The notes under the pieces are model-generated. The model saw nothing but the letters and a program-made list of their open reading frames with translations. It searched no databases and was not told the DNA's origin. From assembly GCA_002292285.1 (NCBI GenBank), contig DBBP01000019.1:27620-91619 (forward strand): a stretch of 64,000 nucleotides of DNA, in the 5' to 3' direction. Positions 36,439 to 44,097 of this stretch are shown piece by piece; position 1 is the first letter of the stretch, and each line of letters starts with the position of its first letter. Made by a program: the position numbers and the translations under genes. This stretch comes from Proteobacteria bacterium UBA981 (lineage in GTDB: Bacteria; Pseudomonadota; Gammaproteobacteria; Ga0077536).

Positions 36439-37233
36439 TCAGCCAATCAATGTCGTCTGTCCGCCATCCACCGGCAGATTGACGCCAGTAATAAATTTCG
36501 CCTCGTCCGAGGCCAGGAACAAGGCGGCGTTGGCAACGTCCCAGGCCGTGCCCATCATGCCGCCGAGGGGTACGCGGTTATTGCGCTGGGCGATCAGGGC
36601 TTCGCGTTCATGCCCGGCGGACACATAACCTTCAATCGCCATGGGCGTGTTCATTAAGCCCGGCATGATGACGTTGGCGCGGATACCGTATTTAGCGCCA
36701 CCGGTCGCCAGTGAATGGGTGTATGCATTCATGGCCGCCTTGGATGCTTTGTAACTGACCAGACCGATGGCACAAATTGCCGCAATAGAAGAGATATTGA
36801 TGATGCAGCCGGAACGCTGCGTGCGCATGACCGGCAGTACGTACTTACAGGTCAGCATGACGGATTTCAGATTAACGTTGAAGATGTTGTCCCACACCTC
36901 TTCTTCGATGCTGGTCGGCCCGCTGTCGCCGGTGCCGATGCCAACATTGTTGTGCAGGATATCGATGCGCCCGTAACGCGCCACGCAGGTCGCGCTGACG
37001 GCTTCGCAGTCCGCCGCCTTGGTCACATCAGCAACGAGCACGCTGCCCTGTCCGCCGCGTTGCTCGACCAGCTCCAGCGTTTCTTGTGCTGAATCGCCGT
37101 CACGATCAACCAACAACACGGTTGCACCTTCTTCACCAAAGCGACACGCGGTCGCCCGACCATTGCCGATAGTGGCACCGGCCGTTTGCCCGGCGCCGAC
37201 CACGATGGCGATTTTATCTGCCAGTCTGGTCAT
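36439..37233 (-). CDS. Short-chain dehydrogenase/reductase
   Basis: A 264-residue classical SDR with an insert in the first glycine motif: AIVVGAGQTAGATIGNGRAT. NNVGIGTGDSGPTSIEEEVW provides the NNAG-equivalent, IINISSIAAICAIG the catalytic Ser, and SYKASKAAMNAYTHSLA the YxxxK. The C-terminus GVNLPVDGGQTTLIG is typical. Cofactor is probably NAD(P). The start is the ATG at 37233. A GCCGCG hairpin lies 22 nt upstream. It is convergent with the Lrp gene; the substrate is unknown. Confidence 0.9.
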   Translation of the reverse strand: MTRLADKIAIVVGAGQTAGATIGNGRATACRFGEEGATVLLVDRDGDSAQETLELVEQRGGQGSVLVADVTKAADCEAVSATCVARYGRIDILHNNVGIGTGDSGPTSIEEEVWDNIFNVNLKSVMLTCKYVLPVMRTQRSGCIINISSIAAICAIGLVSYKASKAAMNAYTHSLATGGAKYGIRANVIMPGLMNTPMAIEGYVSAGHEREALIAQRNNRVPLGGMMGTAWDVANAALFLASDEAKFITGVNLPVDGGQTTLIG

Positions 37234-37254
37234 AGTTGTTGTCCTCGAGATTAC

Positions 37255-37269
37255 CGCGGCAAAGCCGCG
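37255..37269 (-). other. Small perfect inverted repeat upstream of an SDR gene
   Basis: CGCGGC, a three-nt loop AAA and GCCGCG form a perfect six-bp stem 22 nt before the SDR start at 37233. It could affect expression of that gene or be a protein-binding site. The 315-nt gap around it (37234-37548) otherwise shows no gene. Confidence 0.3.
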
Positions 37270-37548
37270 TGCGGAATATCATCGAAGCTCGTCGCTGACA
37301 CGACAATGCCTCCCCGTGCGACAGTCTATGGATTAACGCCGGTCAGCTCCATGGATGTCGTGTTCGTGGCGGCTGAGCGTTTGTCCTGAAGTTCACGCAG
37401 ATCGAGCTTAGCCGCCAGACCGTCGCCTGGATTACTATTGCCGTTCAAAGTTTTACGCGTTGTCATGCTGCAATTTTTCGACCGTATTGCCGAAGACCGT
37501 GCGAGCCGGAACGATTTTTGATTGGCGAAACAGTGCAGGAGTACTGAT

Positions 37549-38310
37549 ATGGAACTTGGTTTGGCAGGCCGACGAGCCGTGGTAACCGGTGCCTCAAAAG
37601 GTATTGGGCTCGCGGTCGCACAAGTGCTGGCCGCAGAAGGCTGCGACGTGCATCTGGTCGCACGTAGCGCCGGCGATTTACGCACGGTCTGCGAAGCGAT
37701 TGGGGCGAACGCACGCGGCAGCATTAGCTTCGATGCGTTTGATCTCAGCGACAGTCGCAACGTCGACCGCCTGTGCGAGTCGCAAAGCGGGCTCGATATC
37801 CTCGTCAACAACGCTGGCGCAATACCGGCCGGGACACTGGCTGATGTGGATGAACAACGCTGGCGCGAAGCGTGGGATCTTAAAGTATTCGGTTACATCA
37901 ACATGTGTCGACGCGTGTACGCCGACATGCAAGGGCGAGGTGGGGTGATTATTAACGTCATCGGCATTGGCGGAGAGAAGCCGATGCCGGGTTACGCTGC
38001 CGGTGCCGGTGGTAACGCCGCGTTGATGGCGACGACTCGTGCGCTGGGTTCCACTAGCGGCGCAGATGGAATACGCGTGGTCGGCATTAATCCAGGGCTC
38101 ATTGAGACCGAACGCTTGGTCACCATGCAACGCACGTTCGCGCAGGCAAAACTCGGTGACGCGGAGCGCTGGCAGGAAATGCTGGATCCGGTGTTTCCGC
38201 CGGGCAAACCTGAGCACATTGCCGATATGGTGGCGTTTCTGGCGTCCGATCGATCATCGAATACCAGCGGCACTGTTATCACGATCGACGGCGGCGCGAG
38301 CGCGCGCTAG
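37549..38310 (+). CDS. Atypical short-chain dehydrogenase/reductase
   Basis: A 253-residue SDR. The cofactor motif VVTGASKGIGLAVAQVLAAE and LDILVNNAGAIPAG are normal. The usual catalytic region differs: IINVIGIGGEKPMPGYAAGA has Tyr but the Lys four residues later is replaced by Ala (YAAGA), and the Ser is not at its usual place. A known subgroup carries YxxGSAGN in this position, as here (YAAGAGGN). The C-terminal SGTVITIDGGASAR is normal. The ATG at 37549 follows CAGGAG at good spacing. Catalysis may differ from classical SDRs, so the substrate is unclear. Confidence 0.85.
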   Translation: MELGLAGRRAVVTGASKGIGLAVAQVLAAEGCDVHLVARSAGDLRTVCEAIGANARGSISFDAFDLSDSRNVDRLCESQSGLDILVNNAGAIPAGTLADVDEQRWREAWDLKVFGYINMCRRVYADMQGRGGVIINVIGIGGEKPMPGYAAGAGGNAALMATTRALGSTSGADGIRVVGINPGLIETERLVTMQRTFAQAKLGDAERWQEMLDPVFPPGKPEHIADMVAFLASDRSSNTSGTVITIDGGASAR

Positions 38311-38424
38311 CGCTTGGTTGAAATATCGCTTGGGTAATCGTCTGCCAAAGTCGCACAGACGGACGAATGAGGGGATGCGCTCATGTCGCCGCGACCAGAC
38401 ATCGCGACGACATAAGCAACAGGA

Positions 38425-39663
38425 CTAACCGGCAGATTTAAGATCGGGCGCGTGGTGGGCGGCGAGCGCAGGTTTGGCAGTATCCGCAGCTGCAATACCT
38501 TCTTCGAGCGCTTTTGAAGCCCGTTCGTTGGCATTGATCTTGGCCATGATCGCATCACCTGCACGCTCAAACGATTCACGGTTGTCGATCACATGCCGTT
38601 GCGACGAACGATAGCTGTCGAGCATGCCATTCACTTCCGGAATCACATAACGCGCGACCAGGTCCCAGCTACGTGCTGTAGCTTCCTGGTTCGCCCAATC
38701 GTGGGCAAATCCAATCACGGTGCCAAAGCCACCGGTAATTTCGCTCATCTTGCGAATTGCCGCGACCAGGTCGTCCGGCGTACCGATGACGGTCGCACCG
38801 ACCGATTCGGTGTTCGCTTCGACGGCAGCGTCGGGGCTTGTATACGCTTCCATACCCGGGCGCATCAAAGTGCCGACGTTGTATTCGTTGTGCCAGCGGA
38901 ACAAGCCGTTCTTGGCTTCCGCTGCCGCCTGTTCGCGGGTCTCAGCGATATGCCAACTCATCACCACACGCCAGTCGGCGCGGTTAACGGTGTTGCCATG
39001 CTTGGTTGCCGAATCTTCGGCAAACTGCCATTGCGTCGGCAGCGCTTCCAGACCAGCACTCGACATCGAACCGATCGACAGTACGCCAGTACGATGTTTG
39101 CCGGCCAGCGTCATGCCGGACGGACTGATCATCGAGGCGACTGCGAACGGCATGTCTTCCTGTACCGGGAGTAATTGTAAGGCTGCGTCCTTGAGCGTGA
39201 ACCATTCGCATTCATAGTCGAAGCGTTCTTCGCCGGCGAGCAGACGTCTGATGACGCCCATGGCCTCGTCCTGACGATCACGTTGCACCATTGGGTCAAT
39301 GTTGAGCATGTAAGCATCGGAAGGCAGCGCGCCGGGTCCGGAGCCGAAAATCGCGCGGCCCTGACTCATGTGGTCGAGCTGCACCATGCGCTGCGCGACA
39401 TTGAACGGATGATGGTAGGGCAGTGACACCACACCAGTACCCAACTTAATGCGATGGGTGTGCTGCGCGGCAGCGGCGAGAAACATTTCCGGCGAGGCAA
39501 TAATTTCCCAGCCGGTGGAATGATGTTCACCACACCAGAACTCGTCGTAGCCGAGGCGGTCGAGTTGCGCCGCTAAGGCCAGATCGCGCTGAAACTGCAG
39601 GGTCGGGTTTTCCCCAATGGGGTGATGCGGGGCGAGAAAGCCGCCGAACTTGATACGAGACAT
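38425..39663 (-). CDS. Limonene-monooxygenase-like LLM flavin oxidoreductase
   Basis: A 412-residue bacterial-luciferase-superfamily monooxygenase. The N-terminus FGGFLAPHHPIGENPTLQFQ, followed by RLGYDEFWCGEHHSTGWEII (EHHSTG motif), KLGTGVVSLPYHHPFNVAQR and GRAIFGSGPGALPSDAYML, resembles limonene 1,2-monooxygenase and other FMN-dependent monooxygenases. I start at the ATG at 39663, which has AAGGAAG upstream; the open frame extends 52 codons with unlikely sequence. The substrate is probably a hydrophobic organic compound. The gene is divergent from the secreted Rap1a-like protein. Confidence 0.88.
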   Translation of the reverse strand: MSRIKFGGFLAPHHPIGENPTLQFQRDLALAAQLDRLGYDEFWCGEHHSTGWEIIASPEMFLAAAAQHTHRIKLGTGVVSLPYHHPFNVAQRMVQLDHMSQGRAIFGSGPGALPSDAYMLNIDPMVQRDRQDEAMGVIRRLLAGEERFDYECEWFTLKDAALQLLPVQEDMPFAVASMISPSGMTLAGKHRTGVLSIGSMSSAGLEALPTQWQFAEDSATKHGNTVNRADWRVVMSWHIAETREQAAAEAKNGLFRWHNEYNVGTLMRPGMEAYTSPDAAVEANTESVGATVIGTPDDLVAAIRKMSEITGGFGTVIGFAHDWANQEATARSWDLVARYVIPEVNGMLDSYRSSQRHVIDNRESFERAGDAIMAKINANERASKALEEGIAAADTAKPALAAHHAPDLKSAG

Positions 39664-39759
39664 AGACACTTCCTTGACGTAATCGCACAGATTGCTGTGT
39701 GCCATAGTACTCCGTAGGCTGGCCCGGCGGCTGCTATTTGCCCCGTATTGGAGGATGTC

Positions 39760-40131
39760 ATGAATAAATTGATTTGCCTGTTGGCCCTGGGACTGAGTGT
39801 CCCGGTGGCCGCCGAACAATGGATGGTGAGCATACCGGCCAGTGATATCGGCGCGGCCTGTCTGGACAAGGACAATCTGGTGTCGACCGAGATTTGCTTC
39901 GCCTTCGCACTGGGGGTGACCCAGACCTATGAGTCGTTAGCGCGCCGTGAGATCACGCCCATGCCGTTCTGTTTACCTGACGAAATTACGCGTAAACAAG
40001 CACTTAGCGCGATTAGAAAGCAATTTCGCCGGGCCCGAGCTGAGGCGAGCATACCCGCCGACGAGTTTGTTCGGGAGGCGCTGGTTGCTGCTTTCCCGTG
40101 CGTTGACGGGGATGCTGATACGACACCTTGA
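39760..40131 (+). CDS. Secreted Rap1a/Tai-like protein
   Basis: A 123-residue protein with an N-terminal signal peptide (MNKLICLLALGLSVPVAA, cleavage likely after the AA). The mature part has conserved Cys residues (CLDKDNLVSTEICFAFALGV, PMPFCLPDEITRKQALSAIR, VAAFPCVDG), as in the Rap1a/Tai domain of immunity-type proteins and their many orphan relatives. A GGAGG site precedes the ATG. No type VI effector gene is nearby, so an immunity role is not shown. Confidence 0.7.
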   Translation: MNKLICLLALGLSVPVAAEQWMVSIPASDIGAACLDKDNLVSTEICFAFALGVTQTYESLARREITPMPFCLPDEITRKQALSAIRKQFRRARAEASIPADEFVREALVAAFPCVDGDADTTP

Positions 40132-40186
40132 GGCGCCCGCCAACGTCAGACGAGCGCCGCAGTAGCTCATTTTAGCAACAGCAGGT

Positions 40187-40327
40187 CAGAGTGTTGAAAA
40201 ACGTAGCGAGGACGCCCGGCTACAAGGAGCCGCGCAGCGAACGACGAGACATATCAGATCGATAGGCGAGGAGTGAGCGAGCACGCGACGCCGTACACGG
40301 GCGGCGCAGTAGTTTTTCAACACTCTG
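40187..40327. mobile_element. 141-bp MITE-like element, copy 1
   Basis: Its ends are the exact 16-bp inverted repeats CAGAGTGTTGAAAAAC and GTTTTTCAACACTCTG. The inside holds no gene and starts and ends with GTAGCGAGGA and GCAGTAG blocks, which also occur in the copy at 52329. The ends match those of the IS1182-type element at 44103 at 14 of 16 positions. No clear target duplication is visible. Confidence 0.75.
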
Positions 40328-41404
40328 TCAGTGGAGTGCTTCGAACCAGGGCAATACCATCTTCTCGTTAATGGTGTAGGTCAGCGCATGGCCCCAATCG
40401 GGCAGTTCGGTGTACTTCACCTGGTAGCCGAGGGAGCGCATCAGGTCGGTTGTCGAACGTACCGTCTGAACCGGAAAGATGGCGTCGAGAGCGCCGTGAA
40501 TGACATACATCGGCAAATCCTTGCCGTGCCCGGCGCGTAACAGCGGGTCGGTCATCGGACTGAGCACCCCAGCGATGGGCGACACCGCAGCAAAGCGTTG
40601 CGGATGAGCGAGCGCGAGCAAATAGCTGAATGTGCCGCCATCGGACAGGCCACTGAGGAGAATGCGGGATTTGTCGATCGCATACTCCTCGCAGACTTTA
40701 TCCAGCATGCGCATGACCGAATCGCCGTCAATCCCCGGTTGCAGTATCGACCACGTCGGACCAATCGATTTCGGCGACAAGACCAGATAGCCGCGACTGC
40801 GCGCAGCGCGCAACCAGCTCCACAGATACTCATCACCACGACCGTATCCGCCGTGCAGGGCGATGATCAACGGCCACTCGGTCTGGGTGTCGTAGTGCTC
40901 GGGCACGTAGAGCGAATAATTGTTGTGTCCAACGCCGGCATCGCAATGCTGTATGCCGCGCACAATGCCGTCATTCGACTGCACTTCAGGCTGACTGCCC
41001 GGGTCGTCGGACAAACGAAAGAACGCGTCGATCAACGTTAACTCCGCGCGCGCCTGATAAAGAATCTCCAGTGCCTGACATTGATGGCCACGGCTGCCGA
41101 GAAATGAGGCACCGAAATCCATGCCTGCCGTGGGTTGTAAAAAAGTTTCGCGGGCCAGGGCGAGATGGGCGAGGGCCGTGCGCAGCGCTTCGTGGGTGGG
41201 TGTTTCGTCTGCGTTCGGACGGGCGCGCTCAACAGCGCTGCTGGCTCTGAGTAAGGCGTCGCCTGTTGCGGTGTCGAGCGCACCCTGCGCGGCCGCAATG
41301 TCCTGAAACAGAATCGTCTGTTGCACTATTTCAAAGGCGCGCAGAAAAACCAGCGTGCCTTCCTGTGCGTGTTCAAGTTGCTGTTGGAAATTCTCGTCGC
41401 TCAT
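40328..41404 (-). CDS. Alpha/beta hydrolase (polyhydroxybutyrate-depolymerase/LpqC-like)
   Basis: A 358-residue protein. The first 150 residues are helical and unassigned. The C-terminal hydrolase has YSLYVPEHYDTQTEWPLIIA, GYGRGDEYLWSWLRAARSRG, and the nucleophile elbow ILLSGLSDGGTFSYLLALAH (GLSDGG, Ser nucleophile). VIHGALDAIFPVQTVRS gives the acid Asp and WGHALTYTINEKMVLPWFEA the His. The ATG at 41404 is used because the preceding 28 residues of open frame cover the region next to the divergent gene. Likely an esterase or depolymerase; there is no clear signal peptide. It lies directly beside the MITE-like element. Confidence 0.8.
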   Translation of the reverse strand: MSDENFQQQLEHAQEGTLVFLRAFEIVQQTILFQDIAAAQGALDTATGDALLRASSAVERARPNADETPTHEALRTALAHLALARETFLQPTAGMDFGASFLGSRGHQCQALEILYQARAELTLIDAFFRLSDDPGSQPEVQSNDGIVRGIQHCDAGVGHNNYSLYVPEHYDTQTEWPLIIALHGGYGRGDEYLWSWLRAARSRGYLVLSPKSIGPTWSILQPGIDGDSVMRMLDKVCEEYAIDKSRILLSGLSDGGTFSYLLALAHPQRFAAVSPIAGVLSPMTDPLLRAGHGKDLPMYVIHGALDAIFPVQTVRSTTDLMRSLGYQVKYTELPDWGHALTYTINEKMVLPWFEALH

Positions 41405-41492
41405 GCACTCACTCGCCTGTGTCTTGGCCAGGTTGACACCCAGGGGCCGATACTGAACCCTACCATCAAGCGACAACATTGGGAGCAACCAG

Positions 41493-42536
41493 GTGTCTGA
41501 CGACGAATACTATTCAGAAGAAAAGCATGGCCCGCATGCGTATTTCGAACTCGGCGATTTCGCATTGAGTAGCGGAGAAACGCTCGCCAACGCTCGGCTC
41601 GCGTACAAAACCCAGGGCACGCTGAATGCTGCCAAAGACAATGCCATCCTGTTCCCGCATATGTGGTCCGGTACTTCGGCCTCGATGGAGGGCTTCGTCG
41701 GTGTTGGCAGACCGCTCGATCCGGAGCGTTACTTCGTTATATTCCCCGGCCAGTTCGCCAATGGTTTTTCCTCTTCACCTAGCAACACCCCGGCCCCGCA
41801 TAATGGCGGGGCATTTCCAAACGTCACTATCGCTGACGATGTCATCGCGCAACACCGGCTGGTCACCGAACAATTCGGGATTAGCGAACTGCAGCTGGTC
41901 ACGGGCTGGTCGATGGGCGCCGAGCAGACTTACGAATGGGCGGTGAGATATCCCGATATGGTGAAACGCGCCGCACCATTTGCCGGCACTGCCAAGACCA
42001 CGCCGCACGATTATCTGTTCGTGCGTGCGCACGAGAATGCGCTGAAATCAGATCCCGCCTGGGCCGATGGTTTCTACAAAAACTCGCGCGATGTTGCGGT
42101 CGGTCTGCGCCGGCACGCCGAGTTGTGGTCGGTCATGGGCTTGTGCCAGGAATTCTATAAGCAGGAATTGTGGCGCAGCGTTGGGTTCGAGTCATTGGAT
42201 GGTTTTATTACCGGCTTTTGGGAAGCTTATTTCGAACCGATGGATCCGAATAATCTGATCTGGATGGGCTGGAAATGGCGCCACGGCGACGTGAGTCTGA
42301 ATACCGATGGTGATCTCGTCAAAGCGCTTGGCCGCATCACGGCAAAAACCACAGTCGTCGCGTTCGGCAATGATATGTTTTTCCCGCCGGCAGACATTGA
42401 AGCCGAAGCGAGCATGATCACCGGCGCGAAGTTCCAGATCATAGAGTCGCTTTGGGCACACTTTGCGATGTTCTGCATGGACGAGCGCGATAAGAACGCG
42501 ATAGACGGTGTGTTTGCCGAATTGCTAGCGAGCTAG
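41493..42536 (+). CDS. Alpha/beta hydrolase of the MetX/homoserine acetyltransferase-like group
   Basis: A 347-residue protein. The early region ANARLAYKTQGTLNAAKDNA and AILFPHMWSGTSASMEGFVG matches homoserine O-acetyltransferase-like proteins. The nucleophile elbow is LVTGWSMGAEQTYEWAVRYP (Ser140), with WAHFAMFCMDERDKN carrying the His near the C-terminus. The position of HFAMF replaces the usual GHD/E of MetX, so a true acetyltransferase role is doubtful; other hydrolases of this kind are common. Only 4 nt separate the open frame of the divergent hydrolase from this start. Confidence 0.8.
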   Translation: MSDDEYYSEEKHGPHAYFELGDFALSSGETLANARLAYKTQGTLNAAKDNAILFPHMWSGTSASMEGFVGVGRPLDPERYFVIFPGQFANGFSSSPSNTPAPHNGGAFPNVTIADDVIAQHRLVTEQFGISELQLVTGWSMGAEQTYEWAVRYPDMVKRAAPFAGTAKTTPHDYLFVRAHENALKSDPAWADGFYKNSRDVAVGLRRHAELWSVMGLCQEFYKQELWRSVGFESLDGFITGFWEAYFEPMDPNNLIWMGWKWRHGDVSLNTDGDLVKALGRITAKTTVVAFGNDMFFPPADIEAEASMITGAKFQIIESLWAHFAMFCMDERDKNAIDGVFAELLAS

Positions 42537-42746
42537 GCGCTGCGCAGACGCTTGCTTAAGGTGTGATAACCCAGATGTAACGTGAAATACCATGTCAGGG
42601 ATCATTGACACTATGTTCCAAAGCGGACGCTCAGAGTGACGTTCAAGTTGTGTTGCTAGGGGCTCTTTTCGGCCAGGAGCGGAAGTTCATGGCTTCGACG
42701 GCTGTGCTGTATCCTGCCTTTTGATTTTGCTAACGGGAATTGAACG

Positions 42747-43217
42747 ATGAACTGGGATGCGCTCGGAGCTGTAGGTGAAATCGTCGGGGCGGGAGCAGTC
42801 GTTATATCTCTTGTCTATTTGGCGCTGCAGATTCGGACACAGAATAACGAGGCGCGCTTTAGTGCGATGCATGATATCTCTGTTGGCTACAGGGATACCC
42901 TAGCAACCATTGCCGACGGAGAGATGGCGGTTATCGTCGATAAAGCAATCGATAGCTATGACTCATTGACACGCGTTGAGTTGCTCCGTTTGATAGCCGG
43001 CGCAGGACGCATATTTCGACTATGGGAAGAAGCTTACTTACTCCACGAAGTCGGTCGTCTCGATAACCGAAGTTGGAAGCCTATGGAGCGACAATTTTGC
43101 GGCTATTTAGACATAGTACCGTTTGGACGTGTATGGGAAATTAGAAAACAGTATTTCGATGAAACTTTCAATGAGTACGTCGACTTATTGGATCGCTCGC
43201 CCTATTCATTCGAATAA
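42747..43217 (+). CDS. Small N-anchored membrane protein, MNWDALGA type
   Basis: A 156-residue protein starting MNWDALGAVGEIVGAGAVVI, one membrane helix (residues 8-28), then RTQNNEARFSAMHDISVGYR and a helical cytoplasmic part ending with PYSFE. I recognise only the N-terminal pattern shared with the broken gene at 43477. Such proteins are common, uncharacterised and often found in accessory regions. The region is more AT-rich than its neighbours, suggesting recent acquisition. Function unknown. Confidence 0.75.
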   Translation: MNWDALGAVGEIVGAGAVVISLVYLALQIRTQNNEARFSAMHDISVGYRDTLATIADGEMAVIVDKAIDSYDSLTRVELLRLIAGAGRIFRLWEEAYLLHEVGRLDNRSWKPMERQFCGYLDIVPFGRVWEIRKQYFDETFNEYVDLLDRSPYSFE

Positions 43218-43476
43218 ATCACGGGTACGAGACTCAAAAAAAAACTGATGAGCCCCCGGCAATTTCTCAAGTTGCGACATCGCCCTTCGAGGACACGCCA
43301 AGGACCGCTCCGGGCACAATCTGCGACGGACAACATACGACGCTGAGCGTCAGATTTCCCGTAAGCAGTCGTTTATTCGTCTGCGCAATTCGTCGCTGAG
43401 TGGCCACAATCCGACGTTCGCGTCACGACCGCCGTCGGATATGCTGCCCGTTGAATTCTCTAGTGGGGCTTGGAAG

Positions 43477-43989
43477 ATGAACTGGGACGCTTTGGGTGCA
43501 ATCGCAGAATTGTTAAGCGCGGTAGGTGTGATCATCACTCTCGCATATCTTGCGATTCAAATTAAGAATGGCGCGCGGCAGAGCCGGGGACAGGCTTTCG
43601 TTTCACTTCAGCAGAAGACGCACGCTATCGTGAGTGAATTACGTCAAAGCCCGGAATTATACGAAATGGTATTGCGCGGCGGCACAGATTGGGATTCGTT
43701 AAACGACCAAGAAAAATCGATGGCACATCTTTGGAATATGGATGAGGCCCAGCTCTATGAAACCGCTTGGGTCCTTTGGTAACAGGGCGCAATCGATGAG
43801 GAGTCCTATCTTTCTAGGGAGGATTACTTCTTGACTTTACTCCGTACGCCGGGGCGCACAACGTGGTGGACTGAATATACTTTTGTTCTCGATCCGCGCT
43901 TTCGAGAACGGATCAATCAACGACTAGAACAGCTAGGCTCAGATACTGACTTTTATGTGAAGTTCCCTTTCATGGCCCCAAAGCAGTGA
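43477..43989 (+). pseudogene. Paralog of the MNWDALGA membrane protein, interrupted by TAA
   Basis: Starts MNWDALGAIAELLSAVGVII with the same membrane helix as the gene at 42747. Residue 102 is a TAA (43780-43782) right after ETAWVLW. The same frame then reads QGAIDEESYLSREDYFLTLL and on to a natural stop at 43989, giving a sensible protein of about 170 codons. The TAA may replace a Tyr codon. So the gene carries one nonsense mutation or an error; its second half is otherwise intact. Confidence 0.75.
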
Positions 43990-44097
43990 AGATGAAGCCA
44001 AATGCTCGGGTGGAGTACGACGCTTGACCACTCCTTCCGCTAACGCTACGGCCGTCGCCGTTGACCGCAGCCGAACGTGCTGCCGAAGGTCGGTTGT

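Noticed and set aside
37326..37466. 46-codon leftward open frame between two SDR genes
   Set aside because: Reasonable amino-acid composition but no ribosome-binding site, no family recognised and only weak coding signal.
37234..37548. Search for an RNA gene or regulator in the 315-nt gap
   Set aside because: Only a short perfect hairpin (37255-37269) was found; no RNA gene structure.
43780..43782. TAA in the small membrane protein as recoding
   Set aside because: TAA is not a known recoding codon here, and the neighbouring paralog does not need one. Treated as nonsense mutation or error.
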